The notes: generated from the letters alone by a model not told the origin. Positions 52,517-62,488 are shown, counted from the first letter of the stretch. The stretch is DNA of 64,000 bases from Aestuariispira insulae (GCF_003385955.1 NZ_QRDW01000005.1:186001-250000), one strand, 5' to 3'. Translations and numbers: made by a program.

Positions 52517-52783
52517 AGGTTGTTCGGTTGTAGGTACTGTTGGTTGCGACTTGGTTTGGCCGGTCTGTGATTTAAGTTGCTCCGGGCAGGCGAAGATAGT
52601 CTGGAACAGGTACAAAATGGTTGCAAAACCAAGGTTCTGCCAACATTATGTGGCAGGTCTTGGACCGTGAAATATTGCGCGAAAGATATACTTGGTTTCG
52701 CATAATATCGGGCAATATTCATGGGGTATTGAATTTAAGCCTGAGAAAGAATCCTGCGCGAGTCGGGGAAGGGTAGACACGAG
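52517..52783 (+). promoter_or_regulatory. Leader region before the exopolysaccharide export operon
   Basis: 267 bp without a gene. A possible weak promoter is TTGCAA (52621-52626) with CATTAT (52644-52649), 17 bp apart. A spaced dyad GCGAAA / TTTCGC at 52679-52701 lies nearer the start. No sigma54 pair GG-N10-GC was found, although the locus encodes the sigma54 activator PrsR. Confidence 0.35.
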
Positions 52784-53401
52784 ATGAAACGTCTGATGCA
52801 TAAATTTTCATTCGCAATGCTGGCCGCCATTATGGTGGCGGTGGCTGGCTGCAGCTCGTCGCTTCCGCCGGCGGACCAGTCTGAAACGGCGCTGACACAG
52901 GCGGAAAGCGGTGAATATGTCATCGGTCCGCGTGACTCGCTTGATATTTTTGTCTGGCGCAGCCCCGAGCTTTCCAAGCTGGTTCCTGTGCGTCCGGATG
53001 GCCGCGTTTCAATCCCGCTGGTGGATGACATGCAGGCCGCTGGCAAAACGCCGAGCATGCTGGCCCGCGATATCGAGGCCGAGCTTGAGAAATTTGTGAC
53101 CAATCCGGTTGTCACCGTGATCGTGCAGAACTTTGTCGGCCCCTATGGCCGCCAGGTTCGGGTCATTGGGGAGGCCTCCCAGCCGGCCGGCATTGCCTAT
53201 AACGAAGGCATGACTTTGCTGGATGTAATGATTGCCGTTGGCGGCATTACCGAATTTGCCGATGGCAACGGTGCCATCCTTCAACGCGGCGATCAGCAGT
53301 TCCAGGTGCGTCTGGATGATTTGCTGCTCGATGGCGATGTCAGTGCAAATGTGGCGATCTGGCCGGGTGATGTCATCATGATCCCGGAAGACTGGTTCTG
53401 A
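52784..53401 (+). CDS. XrtA-system polysaccharide export lipoprotein
   Basis: 205-residue outer-membrane export protein of the Wza/BexD group. Signal MKRLMHKFSFAMLAAIMVAV ends with the lipobox VAGC (Cys23). The polysaccharide export domain starts at EYVIGPRDSLDIFVWRSPELSKLVPVRPDGRVSIPLV, and a SLBB-type domain follows with VRVIGEASQPAGIAYNEGMTLLDVMIAVGGITEFA. The short length matches the exosortase-associated subfamily. It is the first gene of the run of five in the same direction. A chain-length determinant usually follows but is not here. Confidence 0.9.
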   Translation: MKRLMHKFSFAMLAAIMVAVAGCSSSLPPADQSETALTQAESGEYVIGPRDSLDIFVWRSPELSKLVPVRPDGRVSIPLVDDMQAAGKTPSMLARDIEAELEKFVTNPVVTVIVQNFVGPYGRQVRVIGEASQPAGIAYNEGMTLLDVMIAVGGITEFADGNGAILQRGDQQFQVRLDDLLLDGDVSANVAIWPGDVIMIPEDWF

Positions 53402-53485
53402 TCGGGGTTCAAGGATCGCGGCCATCGGCCGGGGGGCCGGTTTCAGACGGTCGGGGCGAGATGAAAGTGGTTAGGGTTAGGTTTT

Positions 53486-54433
53486 ATGCCAGCGGAAGAT
53501 AACGATCGGATCAGTCTTGTGGAACGTGCGGTTCGCCGCATGAATGACGGGGATGCCGCCGGCAGCCCGGACAAGCCTGTACAGGCAAAATCCGTTGCCA
53601 AGAAAACTGTGGCAAAACGGGCGCAGGCGGCAAATCCGGTTGCACGTCCCGAGAAACAGGGCGGTAAGGCGTCCAGTGCCGCCAAGCCTGTTGATCCCAA
53701 ATCCACCGTGCGGCTCGATTTGGGCGGTATGCGCAAAAAAGGCATGATCACGCCAACATCGGGCCGAACCCACTTGGTGGAAGATATGCGCTTCATCAAG
53801 CGCCCGATCCTGAACCGCGCCTTTGTGGTAAATGACAATGACGGCTCCGATACACTCAACAATGTCGTGATGATCAGCAGTTGCCGCTCTGGCGAAGGAA
53901 AGACCTTCACTGCGGTCAATCTGGCCATGAGCATGGCGATGGAACGCGATCTCTATGTATTGCTGATCGACACGGATGTTTATCGCCGCGGCGCCTGTGA
54001 GTTGCTCGGCGTGGAACCGAAAAAAGGCCTTGTGGACCTGATCCTGGATCCGGAGATGCAGGTTTCCGACGTCATGCAGCGGACCAATGTCAGCAACTTG
54101 AGCATCATTCAGGCGGGCACCCTGCATCCTCATGCGACCGAGCTTTTGGCCAGCCAGCGCATGCTTGATATTGTCAGCGATATTTCTGCCCGCTATCCGG
54201 ACCGGATTGTGGTTATTGATACGCCGCCGGTGTTGCTCAGCAGCGAGCCCACTGTTTTAGCCGGTATCGCCGGACAGATCATTCTGGTCGTGGAAGAGGG
54301 AAAAACCAGCAAGCAACAGATTGATGAGGCCCTTGAAGGCCTGCGGGAAGCAGAAAATATCAGCTTCATCCTCAACAAACAGCGTGGCCGCCGGAAGCGC
54401 AACGCCAATTATGAATATTCCACGCGGAACTGA
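53486..54433 (+). CDS. XrtA-associated tyrosine autokinase
   Basis: 315-residue cytoplasmic BY-kinase. An Ala/Lys/Pro-rich N-terminal region (about 20-75) precedes the ATPase: P-loop SSCRSGEGKT at 131-140, Walker A' VLLIDTDVYR at 158-167, then RIVVIDTPPVLLS. The C-terminus carries the autophosphorylated tyrosines as NANYEYSTRN (Y309, Y311). The usual membrane-bound partner, a Wzz-like chain-length protein, is missing from the place before it, so the activator of this kinase is unknown. It probably controls polymer length or export. Confidence 0.9.
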   Translation: MPAEDNDRISLVERAVRRMNDGDAAGSPDKPVQAKSVAKKTVAKRAQAANPVARPEKQGGKASSAAKPVDPKSTVRLDLGGMRKKGMITPTSGRTHLVEDMRFIKRPILNRAFVVNDNDGSDTLNNVVMISSCRSGEGKTFTAVNLAMSMAMERDLYVLLIDTDVYRRGACELLGVEPKKGLVDLILDPEMQVSDVMQRTNVSNLSIIQAGTLHPHATELLASQRMLDIVSDISARYPDRIVVIDTPPVLLSSEPTVLAGIAGQIILVVEEGKTSKQQIDEALEGLREAENISFILNKQRGRRKRNANYEYSTRN

Positions 54434-54436
54434 GTT

Positions 54437-55906
54437 GTGAGAATGCCGTCACCGACATATTCACAGATCACACTGCGGGAACTGCTTGTGGCTGGCACCG
54501 GTCTGGCCGTTGTTTTGTTGTCTGGTGCGGTTGCGCTTGCGGATACAACCTTTGTGCCTTTTGCAGAAGTTGAAGAAAGCATTACGGATAATGCGCGCTC
54601 AACCGGCAGCGGGGAAGAGGCGGATCTGATCAATACGCTGAGCTCTGGCTTTGCCCTGGATACGGAGACCAAACGGGCGGATATCAGTATCGATTACGAA
54701 ATCAGCCGCGATATTTACACCGACAATAGCGATTTGAACGGCAACCGCCATAAATTGAACAGCGATGCTGCGTTTGAACTGGTCGAAGATTGGGTGACCC
54801 TGAATGGCCGCGCCGCCATCTCGGAAGAGCAGATTAATCAGACAGGCAGTTCTACGGCGACTGAGCGCACGACGTCGCAGGATACAGCGCGGATCTTCAA
54901 CTATGGGGTTGGACCGACAGTTGCCCATGATATTGGCCGTTGGGCTTCCACCGAACTCTCATATGAATATGGCGTGGTAGACTCTAAAAAGACGGATACC
55001 AGCGCCAATACGACGGTGCCGCAAAAAACGACAATTCATGATTTTGCCTGGGCGATGGACAGCGGCCCCAAATTCAGCAAGCTGACCTGGGGCTTAAACG
55101 CCAGTTTCCAGGATGTTGATAAGGAAGGCAGCGAGAGCGCGGCTGGCACGACTTATCACGAGACCAATTATGAAGGTGAAACGGCATATAATTTCACCAA
55201 CACCGTGGCCGGCACCTTGCGGATCGGGCATGACAATAATACCGATCCGACCACAACCGATGACTATGACGGCGTATATGGTTTCATCGGAACCAAATTG
55301 ACCTTTGTAGACAAGCTGGAAGCGACGGTGGAGGTGGGTGAACGGTTTGGCGGCACCCTGGTTGAGGCTGAGGTGAAATACACCCCCAGCTCCCGAACAT
55401 CGGTGGAATTTTCACTTGGTACCGATGTGCAGTCCGAACAGGAACGGATTGCCAGCGCCACCACAACGGATGCCGATGGCAATCTGGTGGATGTGAATAG
55501 TTCCGATTCTGAATTCACGGAACTGACGACGAAAACCCAGACAATGGGGCTGACGTTTAATCACAGCCGGAATGACCGAACTGATTTCGAATTGGGCCTT
55601 GAGGTTCAGAGCCGGGAATTTTCCCAGGATAATACGGAAGATTCCACCGGCACTTTGAGCGCCAGCGTTTCGCATCTCATGACCCGTCAGATGACTGCGG
55701 TCGTGTCTGCCAGCTACACCGATACTTTGGAGACACGCACCGCCAACAGCGACGAGGCCAGTTTACTGCTGTCCGGTTCGTTGTCATATAATCATTCGGA
55801 TACCCTGACCAGCTCGGTTGGGTATTCCTTCCTGGACCGCCGGGAAGATGGTGCGGAAACCGTTCAGGAAAATGTCCTGATGATGACTTTGCGCAAGTCT
55901 TTCTGA
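54437..55906 (+). CDS. PEP-CTERM system outer-membrane beta-barrel protein
   Basis: 489 residues with an N-terminal signal (LAVVLLSGAVALA) and a long beta-rich region with alternating Thr, Ser, Tyr and acidic residues ending in YSFLDRREDGAETVQENVLMMTLRKSF, where the terminal Phe is the outer-membrane sorting signal. It fits the family annotated as PEP-CTERM system-associated protein TIGR03016, possibly the outer-membrane secretion porin for the polymer. The start is GTG 54437 or ATG 54443. Confidence 0.8.
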   Translation: MRMPSPTYSQITLRELLVAGTGLAVVLLSGAVALADTTFVPFAEVEESITDNARSTGSGEEADLINTLSSGFALDTETKRADISIDYEISRDIYTDNSDLNGNRHKLNSDAAFELVEDWVTLNGRAAISEEQINQTGSSTATERTTSQDTARIFNYGVGPTVAHDIGRWASTELSYEYGVVDSKKTDTSANTTVPQKTTIHDFAWAMDSGPKFSKLTWGLNASFQDVDKEGSESAAGTTYHETNYEGETAYNFTNTVAGTLRIGHDNNTDPTTTDDYDGVYGFIGTKLTFVDKLEATVEVGERFGGTLVEAEVKYTPSSRTSVEFSLGTDVQSEQERIASATTTDADGNLVDVNSSDSEFTELTTKTQTMGLTFNHSRNDRTDFELGLEVQSREFSQDNTEDSTGTLSASVSHLMTRQMTAVVSASYTDTLETRTANSDEASLLLSGSLSYNHSDTLTSSVGYSFLDRREDGAETVQENVLMMTLRKSF

Positions 55907-55933
55907 GGCCGGGCCAACAGGAACAGGACACCT

Positions 55934-56959
55934 ATGTACGCGAATTTTTTCGGCTTTCACGACCTGCCGTTCCAATTGACGCCGGACCACCGGTTTTTCT
56001 TTGGCAGCTCCACCCATAACAAGGCTTTGGCCCATTTGACCTTTGGCATCAGCCAGGGAGAGGGGTTCATTGTTGTGACCGGTGAGGTTGGGGCCGGAAA
56101 GACCACGTTGCTCGGCCATCTGCTCTCGACCTTGGATGAGGATCAATATGTGGCCTCTTCCCTGGTGACCTCGCAGTTGCAGGGCGATGATGTGTTGCGC
56201 TTGGCGGCGATTAATTTCGGTATCGATTGTGATGGTCTGGACAAAGCAGGTGTGATCCAGCGGATTGAGGATTTCCTGGTTGAGCGTCATGATGAGGGCA
56301 AACGCTGCCTGTTGATGGTGGATGAGGCGCAAAACCTGTCGGTTGCCGCGTTGGAGGAATTACGGATGCTCTCCAACCTGCAGGCCGATCATAAGCCGTT
56401 GCTGCAAAGCTTCCTGTTGGCACAGCCACAATTCAAGGCGATCCTGGCACGGCCCGACCTGGAACAGTTGCGCCAGCGCGTGATCGCGGCCTATCATTTG
56501 GGGCCTTTGAACCGCGAGGAAACCAAGGAATATGTGTGCCATAGGTTACATGCGGTCGGTTGGGACGAGACCAATCCGGGCTTGACCGACGGCGCTTTCG
56601 TCGAGATTTTCGAAGCCACCGGTGGCATTCCGCGCCTGATCAATAATCTTTGTTCCCGTGTGTTGCTCTATGCCTGCCTCGAGGAAATGGAAAAGGTCAA
56701 TGCGGACACGGTGCGCAGTGTGGCCGAAGACCAGAAACGGGAGACGGCAGAGGTTCTGGTTGAGGGGGCGGGAGACGCCCTGCCGGTCGGGGCCGAGGCG
56801 GAAATGCAGTCATCGCCTGCCGCATTGGCGGCGCTTCAGGCCGAAAATCTGCGGTTGCAGCGCGATGTCAATGAATTGACACAGAGGCTCAATAAGCTGG
56901 AAGGCGCGATTTCCCATGGTTTGAAATCGGTGCTTGAATATTTTTCCGGCAATAGCTGA
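55934..56959 (+). CDS. XrtA-associated ATPase (ExeA-like)
   Basis: 341-residue AAA-type ATPase. MYANFFGFHDLPFQLTPDHRFFFGSSTHNKALAHL opens the family, Walker A GEVGAGKT is at 50-57, Walker B CLLMVDEAQNL at 125-135, and GGIPRLINNLCSRVLLYA marks the lid. The last 50 residues form a coiled coil (AALQAENLRLQRDVNELTQRLNKLEG). ExeA-type proteins help assemble envelope complexes; here it should serve the export machine. It is 27 bp after the barrel gene. Confidence 0.9.
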   Translation: MYANFFGFHDLPFQLTPDHRFFFGSSTHNKALAHLTFGISQGEGFIVVTGEVGAGKTTLLGHLLSTLDEDQYVASSLVTSQLQGDDVLRLAAINFGIDCDGLDKAGVIQRIEDFLVERHDEGKRCLLMVDEAQNLSVAALEELRMLSNLQADHKPLLQSFLLAQPQFKAILARPDLEQLRQRVIAAYHLGPLNREETKEYVCHRLHAVGWDETNPGLTDGAFVEIFEATGGIPRLINNLCSRVLLYACLEEMEKVNADTVRSVAEDQKRETAEVLVEGAGDALPVGAEAEMQSSPAALAALQAENLRLQRDVNELTQRLNKLEGAISHGLKSVLEYFSGNS

Positions 56960-56991
56960 AACCCGGACGGAGTTTCCGTTCCCAGGAGAGA

Positions 56992-57894
56992 ATGATGTCA
57001 TCTGATCTGTTGAATGCGATGTCTGTCGATGTGGAGGACTATTTCCAAGTCCAAGCCTTTTTCGGCCAAATCGACCGCAAGGATTGGGACGGTATTGAAG
57101 CCCGTGTGGAGCGCAACACGGAAAAAGTCATGGCGTTGTTTGACCGTGCCGGGGTCAAAGGCACATTCTTCACCTTGGGCTGGGTGGCGGAACGCTATCC
57201 GGCACTGATCCGCCGGATCGTGGAAAACGGTCATGAACTGGCCAGCCATGGTATGGCGCATTACCGGGCTGACGAACAGGAACCGGAGGTTTTCCGGGAG
57301 GATATCCGACGGGCCAAGGCGTTGTTGGAAGATGCCGGCGGCGCGGAGGTGAAAGGCTATCGCGCGGCGACGTTTTCTATCGGCAAGAAGAATATGTGGG
57401 CGTTCGATATCCTGGGTGAAGAAGGCTATCAATACAGCTCTTCCATCAATCCGGTGAAGCATGACCTATATGGCATGCCGGATTCACCCCGCTTTGCCTA
57501 TCGACCGCGCGGCGAAAACGGCATTCTTGAGATTCCGGTCACCACGGTGGTCCGCAAGGGCCAAAATATACCCTGCGGCGGCGGCGGGTATTTCCGTCTC
57601 TTCCCCTACATGCTGTTCCGGCATAATCTGCGCACCATGCAGAAGGCGGACAATCAGTCGGCAAACTTCTATTTCCATCCCTGGGAAGTGGACCCGGACC
57701 AACCGAAAGTGCCGGGGATCTCCCTGAAAACCCGGGTGCGGCATTATCTCAATCTGGGGCGCATGGAACGCCGTCTGGAACGGTTGATGAAGGATTTCCG
57801 CTGGGGCCGGATGGATGAGGTTTACGCGGACCTTCTTGAAAAACGCCCGGCCCCGTCCGCTGAGCCTCTTCAGGAAGCGGTTCCGTCCAGATAA
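56992..57894 (+). CDS. XrtA-system polysaccharide deacetylase
   Basis: 300-residue carbohydrate esterase family 4 protein. NodB motif 1 is SVDVEDYF (about 10-17), with TFFTLGWVAERYP and HELASHGMAHYR giving the metal-binding histidines. The extension after about 230 (FYFHPWEVDPDQP and the terminal region with DDF-like DFRWGRMDEVYADLLEK) matches the DUF3473 that marks the exosortase-linked subfamily. It removes acetyl groups from the polymer. The 3' end overlaps the convergent glycosyltransferase by 25 bp. Confidence 0.91.
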   Translation: MMSSDLLNAMSVDVEDYFQVQAFFGQIDRKDWDGIEARVERNTEKVMALFDRAGVKGTFFTLGWVAERYPALIRRIVENGHELASHGMAHYRADEQEPEVFREDIRRAKALLEDAGGAEVKGYRAATFSIGKKNMWAFDILGEEGYQYSSSINPVKHDLYGMPDSPRFAYRPRGENGILEIPVTTVVRKGQNIPCGGGGYFRLFPYMLFRHNLRTMQKADNQSANFYFHPWEVDPDQPKVPGISLKTRVRHYLNLGRMERRLERLMKDFRWGRMDEVYADLLEKRPAPSAEPLQEAVPSR

Positions 57895-59084
57895 CCTTTC
57901 ATTTTTTCGTATTTTGATTGCCAGCTGTAATCCTGGATGACACGGGACCGGGCTTTTAGCCCCATGGTCCCGTCTTGACTGCCGGTAACAGCAGTGACCA
58001 CGGATTGGGCAAAATCACCAACGCCTTCGGTAACGATGATTTCTTCGCCGACACGTGCCTCAATACCTTCGTAGGCCTGAGGCGTTGTGATGACGGTTTT
58101 GGCCATGGCCATTCCTTCCAAAACCTTGTTCTGGATACCGCGGGCGATATGGATCGGGGCGACAATGGCAGCGGCATCCCTAATATAGGGGCGCACATCC
58201 TCTACGCGGCCGGTGACGGTCACCCCGTCGATCTGCGTCAAGGCCTGCACCTGGGCGGCCGGTGAGCTGCCGACAATGTAAAAGGCAAGATCCGGAATGG
58301 CTTTGCGTATTTCAGGCAGCACCTCATTGGCGAACCAGACCGCGCCATCCACATTGGGTTTATAGTCCATTGCCCCGGTCATGGTTACCGCGGGGTGCTC
58401 CGATGGCAGAAGGGTCTCCATGGCGGCGTCGGGCGAGAAAAATTCGGCATCAATCCCGTTTTCAACCCCATGAATCTTGGTTTCGTTTTGCGGGTTGAGC
58501 GCGCGGAAGAGGGCGGCTTCCTTGTCAGAGACAAAGGTGACCGCATCGGACGCGCTGCTGGCGCGGCGCTCATAGCGCAATAATTGACGGGCTTCGCGGG
58601 CATAGATCATTTTGTTCAAACCGGTTTCGGCTTCCGCATATTGCCGCCATTTGTCCGAATCAATATCGACGAAATCGGCGATGACGCGTTTCGGGCATTT
58701 GGGATGGTCGATGACATATTGGGCCATGGAGGAGCTGAAAATGAACACCGTCTCTGGTCGTTCTTTTTCGAGCAACTGATCCACCCAGTCCTGCAACGCG
58801 GAAGAGCGGAAATATGGCAGGGTCAGCGGTTCGTTGGTCAACAGACCCCGTAGGCTCAGCAGTTTTCCGATCTTTGGGTTCAGGCCACAGACCTTCAGGT
58901 CTTTGCAATAGGGGCGCAAACCGTCCACATGGTTCCAGTCTTCGGGATCATCAATGAAGGTACCGATATGCAGGTCAAAATCTTCAGCCATGCGCTTTAG
59001 GAAATTGAAAGACCGGATCTTGTCTCCCTTGTTCGGCGGAAACGGGAGGCGCTGGGCAAGGAAAAGCAGTTGGGGACGCGACAT
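57870..59084 (-). CDS. XrtA-system glycosyltransferase, GT-B fold
   Basis: 404-residue GT4-like glycosyltransferase. It begins PQLLFLAQRLPFPPNKGDKIRSFNFLKRMAEDFDLHIGTFIDDPEDW, with RASSASDAVTFVSDKEAALFR, TMTGAMDYKPNVDGAVWFANEVLPEIR and HIARGIQNKVLEGMAMAKTVITTPQAYEGI later. This is the pattern of the TIGR03087 exosortase-associated family. It runs opposite to its neighbours, so it has its own promoter. Confidence 0.9.
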   Translation of the reverse strand: MSRPQLLFLAQRLPFPPNKGDKIRSFNFLKRMAEDFDLHIGTFIDDPEDWNHVDGLRPYCKDLKVCGLNPKIGKLLSLRGLLTNEPLTLPYFRSSALQDWVDQLLEKERPETVFIFSSSMAQYVIDHPKCPKRVIADFVDIDSDKWRQYAEAETGLNKMIYAREARQLLRYERRASSASDAVTFVSDKEAALFRALNPQNETKIHGVENGIDAEFFSPDAAMETLLPSEHPAVTMTGAMDYKPNVDGAVWFANEVLPEIRKAIPDLAFYIVGSSPAAQVQALTQIDGVTVTGRVEDVRPYIRDAAAIVAPIHIARGIQNKVLEGMAMAKTVITTPQAYEGIEARVGEEIIVTEGVGDFAQSVVTAVTGSQDGTMGLKARSRVIQDYSWQSKYEKMKGYLDGTAS

Positions 59085-59241
59085 GGGAGTTTAGTCCTGT
59101 ATTGCGGCGGTCATGGGAAATCGGAACAGGCAGAAGGTAGCGATACCCTCCGGGGAAGCCAATATAAAATATCCCGACAGTTTCGCGCTTGCCGGGGGCC
59201 TGGCATAGAAATCGCCAGGGCAGCGGCGGGTGACTTGGCAA

Positions 59242-59270
59242 TTGACGTTCCTTCCCTATTTTGGTCTAGT
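59242..59270 (+). promoter_or_regulatory. Candidate promoter for the exosortase gene
   Basis: TTGACG (59242-59247) and TCTAGT (59265-59270) are 17 bp apart, about 105 bp before the exosortase ATG. Confidence 0.5.
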
Positions 59271-59374
59271 CTGATCCGTCATTGGGGGGCGGGATCCAAC
59301 TGCCTTAAAATCATATGAAACGCCTGTAATTTTGGGGCGGGTCCGCGATCGCGGGCGGTGAAACGGACAGGAAA

Positions 59375-60919
59375 ATGTTGGAAATGGGTAAACCCGTAGC
59401 GACGCAATCGTTCAATGGTGCGGCGGTATTGATTGCCAGTGCGCTCACCGTGCTTGCGGTTCTCCTGGTGCTTTACGGCTCCACGGCGCTGGCGATGGTG
59501 ACGATTTGGTCGGAGAATTCCACCTACAATTATGCTTTCCTGATACCGCTGATCAGCCTGTATCTGGTCTTTTCCGACCGCCACCGGCTGGCCGGCACCC
59601 GCCAGCGGATCGAGCCATTTGGCATCCTGTTATGTGCCGGTTTTGGTCTGGGCTGGCTGATCGCCGATGCGGCCGATGTGGATTTTGGCCGCCAGTTGAC
59701 CTTCATCGGTCTTTTGCAGAGCGGCCTGTTCACCCTGTTGGGACGTGGTGTGTCCCGGCAGATGATGTTTCCGATCATGTATCTCTGGCTGATGCCGCCC
59801 ATGTGGGATTTCCTGATCCCTTATCTGCAGCTGATCACTCTGGAATTGTCTGTGCCGATGATCCGGATGACCGGGATTCCGCTTTTTGTAAATGGTTTCC
59901 TGATGGAGGTGCCGAGCGGGCTCTATCGTGTCGCCCCCGAATGTTCCGGTTTGAATTTCCTGTTGGCGGCAGCGGCGCTGTCCCTGCTTTATGGCTATAT
60001 GATCTATGACAGCTATCGAAAGCGGGTGATCTGCTTCTTTGTCAGTATGCTGGTGGCGATCCTGGCAAACGGTATCCGTGTGGCGGTCATTGTCGGCTTT
60101 AACCATTATGGCGGCCAGAATATCGGCATTGGCGGCGATCATCTCACCTGGGGCTGGGGATTTTTTGCCCTGGTTGTGCTGGTCATGATCTGGTTTGGCG
60201 GACTTTTTAAGGATCCGCCGGTGAAGCCGCAGGATGGGATAGGGGCAGGCATTCTCGCCCTCCCGCTATCACGAACTGTAGTGGTCGCGGCTATGGCGGC
60301 ACTTGGTGTCATCGCGTTGCCGTCGGCTTATGCCAATTATCTGAAAGCGCAGATGGAAGGCGATTTTCATGTGAATATTGGCCTGCCTGACCAGATTGGC
60401 CCGGCAAAAGGCTATGGTGCGCCGTCGGATTGGTCCCCCCAATTTGCAACAGCCCATGGGACGGACCTGCGGCGATACGAATTGTCCGAAGGGCCGGTGG
60501 ATCTCTATGTGGCATATTATGCCAACCAGGCACCAGGGCGCGAGATTATTAACTATAACAACACCTTCTATGACCGAAAACTCGGCAAGATTGCACCGGA
60601 CCAGGTACGCGAGGTTCAAGTTGACGGCGATAACGTGAAAGTGATCGAGAGCCATATCGCCTCCGCACGCGGCAGTCGCCTGGTCTGGCATTGGTATTGG
60701 ACGGATGGCGTATATGTTGAGAGGCCCGTAGTTGCGAAACTGTATCAGGCAAAAACCACTTTGCTGAATGGTGATCGCCGGACCGCCTTTATCGCGCTGT
60801 CCACACCCGTGAATGATGATCTGCAAACGGTGCGTGCCCGACTCCAGGCGCTGCTGAGCCACGGGGCGTTAATCGGCCCGCTTCTGGAAGGGGCGATAAT
60901 CGTTGAAAGCGGGGCCTGA
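59375..60919 (+). CDS. xrtA: Exosortase A fused to an EpsI domain
   Basis: 514 residues. The first 280 are a multi-helix exosortase: catalytic C190 in VAPECSGLNFLLAAAALSLLYGY, R235 in ANGIRVAVIVGF, and H256 in GGDHLTWGWGFF. Exosortases cleave and transfer PEP-CTERM proteins at the inner membrane. From about 290 there is another helix and a periplasmic EpsI-type domain (VDLYVAYYANQAPGREIINYNNTFYDRKLGKIAPDQ, SRLVWHWYWTDGVYVERP). The fusion is known in other lineages. ATG 59375 is used; ATG 59384 is a possible alternative with better ribosome-site spacing. Confidence 0.92.
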   Translation: MLEMGKPVATQSFNGAAVLIASALTVLAVLLVLYGSTALAMVTIWSENSTYNYAFLIPLISLYLVFSDRHRLAGTRQRIEPFGILLCAGFGLGWLIADAADVDFGRQLTFIGLLQSGLFTLLGRGVSRQMMFPIMYLWLMPPMWDFLIPYLQLITLELSVPMIRMTGIPLFVNGFLMEVPSGLYRVAPECSGLNFLLAAAALSLLYGYMIYDSYRKRVICFFVSMLVAILANGIRVAVIVGFNHYGGQNIGIGGDHLTWGWGFFALVVLVMIWFGGLFKDPPVKPQDGIGAGILALPLSRTVVVAAMAALGVIALPSAYANYLKAQMEGDFHVNIGLPDQIGPAKGYGAPSDWSPQFATAHGTDLRRYELSEGPVDLYVAYYANQAPGREIINYNNTFYDRKLGKIAPDQVREVQVDGDNVKVIESHIASARGSRLVWHWYWTDGVYVERPVVAKLYQAKTTLLNGDRRTAFIALSTPVNDDLQTVRARLQALLSHGALIGPLLEGAIIVESGA

Positions 60920-61104
60920 CAAGGTGGACCTGGCGACTTGCCGACAGGTGGTGTGACCTGTTATTGCTAGTGCGATACAGGTGGAGCAAATTTCGTTCCC
61001 GGTTTTGTCATCGGGAACCGTAGGTCGGATGGCAGGGGGCTGGAATTCGATCTCCAAATGTGTAGAAACACATACGGGGTCCGGGGTGCTGGAAGGTAGA
61101 TTTT

Positions 61105-62454
61105 ATGGGTAAGCTGCTTCTCGTTGAAGATGATGCAGGCCTGCGCAGTCAGTTGCGCTGGGCATTGGAAGATCACGATGTTTTCGTCGCAGGCAATCAG
61201 GATGAGGCCATGGCGGTGGTTCGCAAGGAAGCACCGCAAGTTGTGATTCTCGACCTGGGGCTTCCACCTGATCCGGATGGTGCGACAGAAGGGCTTGCGA
61301 CCCTCAAGGCCATCCAGGCGGTCCGCCCTGAAACCAAGGTGATTGTTTCTTCCGGCAACGAGGAAAAAGCCCATGCCCTGAAGGCGATCGAGCTTGGCGC
61401 CTATGATTTTTATCCAAAACCGGTGGATCTGGATGTCCTGCAAATGATTATCCGGCGGGCGGTTTATCTTTCCGAGCTGGAGAAGGAAAACCGGAAGCTT
61501 GCCAAAGGCACGGTATCGTCGCCGCTGAACGGGGTCATTGCGGCAAGTGCGCCGATGCTCAAGCTTTGTCGCACGATCGAGCGGGTCGCGAAATCGGACG
61601 TGAATGTCCTGCTCACGGGTGAGAGCGGGACGGGCAAAGAGGTTCTGGCCCAGGCAATTCATGAAATCAGTCCGCGATCCGGCAAACCCTTTATTGCCAT
61701 CAACTGTGCGGCAATTCCGGAAAACCTGCTGGAAAGTGAGCTTTTTGGCCATGAAAAAGGGGCTTTTACGGGGGCGATCAAGCGGACTATCGGCAAGGTC
61801 GAGCAGGCGGATGGCGGAACATTGTTTCTGGATGAGATCGGCGACATGCCGATTTCCCTGCAGGCCAAGATGCTCCGTTTCCTACAAGACCGCACGTTCG
61901 AGCGTGTTGGCGGGCGAGTGCCCATAGAAGTGGATGTTCATGTGGTCTCAGCGACCAACCGGAAGCTGGAACGCATGATCCAGGAAGAAACCTTCCGCGA
62001 GGATCTCTTTTACCGGCTCAATGATCTGACCGTTGAGATCCCGCCGCTGCGTGAGCGTGAAGGCGATGCGATTTTGTTGGCGCGCTATTTCATGAATAAA
62101 TATTCCCGCGAATTTGCCAGGTCCCTCAAAGGGTTCACTGAACGTGCGCTGGCGGCGATCAATGCCTATGGGTGGCCGGGCAACGTCCGGGAACTTGAAA
62201 GCAAGGTAAAGCGGTCCATTATCATGGCGGATGACAAATTCATCGATACCGAGGATTTGGGTATTCCGGAAGCGGATGACGAAGCCATGGAAGTCTTCCC
62301 GACCCTGCGCGAAGTGCGGGAAGATGCAGAGCGGGATTTGGTTCTGCGCGTGCTTGCCAGCACCAAAAACAACGTTTCTGTTGCGGCGAAGATCCTCGGG
62401 GTCAGTCGTCCAACCCTGTATGACTTGATGAGCAATCTTGGCTTAGAGCGCTAA
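61105..62454 (+). CDS. prsR: Sigma54-dependent response regulator PrsR of the PEP-CTERM system
   Basis: 449 residues. A receiver domain (phosphoacceptor D50 in [10 protein letters not shown]), a sigma54 AAA+ domain (Walker A GESGTGKE at 172-179, the sigma54-contact loop GAFTGA at 219-224, Walker B TLFLDEIG at 239-246) and a C-terminal Fis-type helix-turn-helix ([24 protein letters not shown]). It should activate RpoN-dependent promoters for PEP-CTERM and exopolysaccharide genes. The cognate histidine kinase (PrsK) is not in the window. It is followed at 34 bp by the TPR gene. Confidence 0.93.
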   Translation: MGKLLLVEDDAGLRSQLRWALEDHDVFVAGNQDEAMAVVRKEAPQVVILDLGLPPDPDGATEGLATLKAIQAVRPETKVIVSSGNEEKAHALKAIELGAYDFYPKPVDLDVLQMIIRRAVYLSELEKENRKLAKGTVSSPLNGVIAASAPMLKLCRTIERVAKSDVNVLLTGESGTGKEVLAQAIHEISPRSGKPFIAINCAAIPENLLESELFGHEKGAFTGAIKRTIGKVEQADGGTLFLDEIGDMPISLQAKMLRFLQDRTFERVGGRVPIEVDVHVVSATNRKLERMIQEETFREDLFYRLNDLTVEIPPLREREGDAILLARYFMNKYSREFARSLKGFTERALAAINAYGWPGNVRELESKVKRSIIMADDKFIDTEDLGIPEADDEAMEVFPTLREVREDAERDLVLRVLASTKNNVSVAAKILGVSRPTLYDLMSNLGLER

Positions 62455-62488
62455 GGCGCCCGGGGCTTGGAAACTAGGGGGAGAGAGA

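Noticed and set aside
52601-52701. Sigma54 promoter for the export operon
   Set aside because: The GG and GC pairs present (for example around 52609 and 52623) are 12 bases apart instead of 10.
60920-61104. Sigma54 promoter for prsR
   Set aside because: TTGC elements are present but no GG lies exactly 10 bases upstream.
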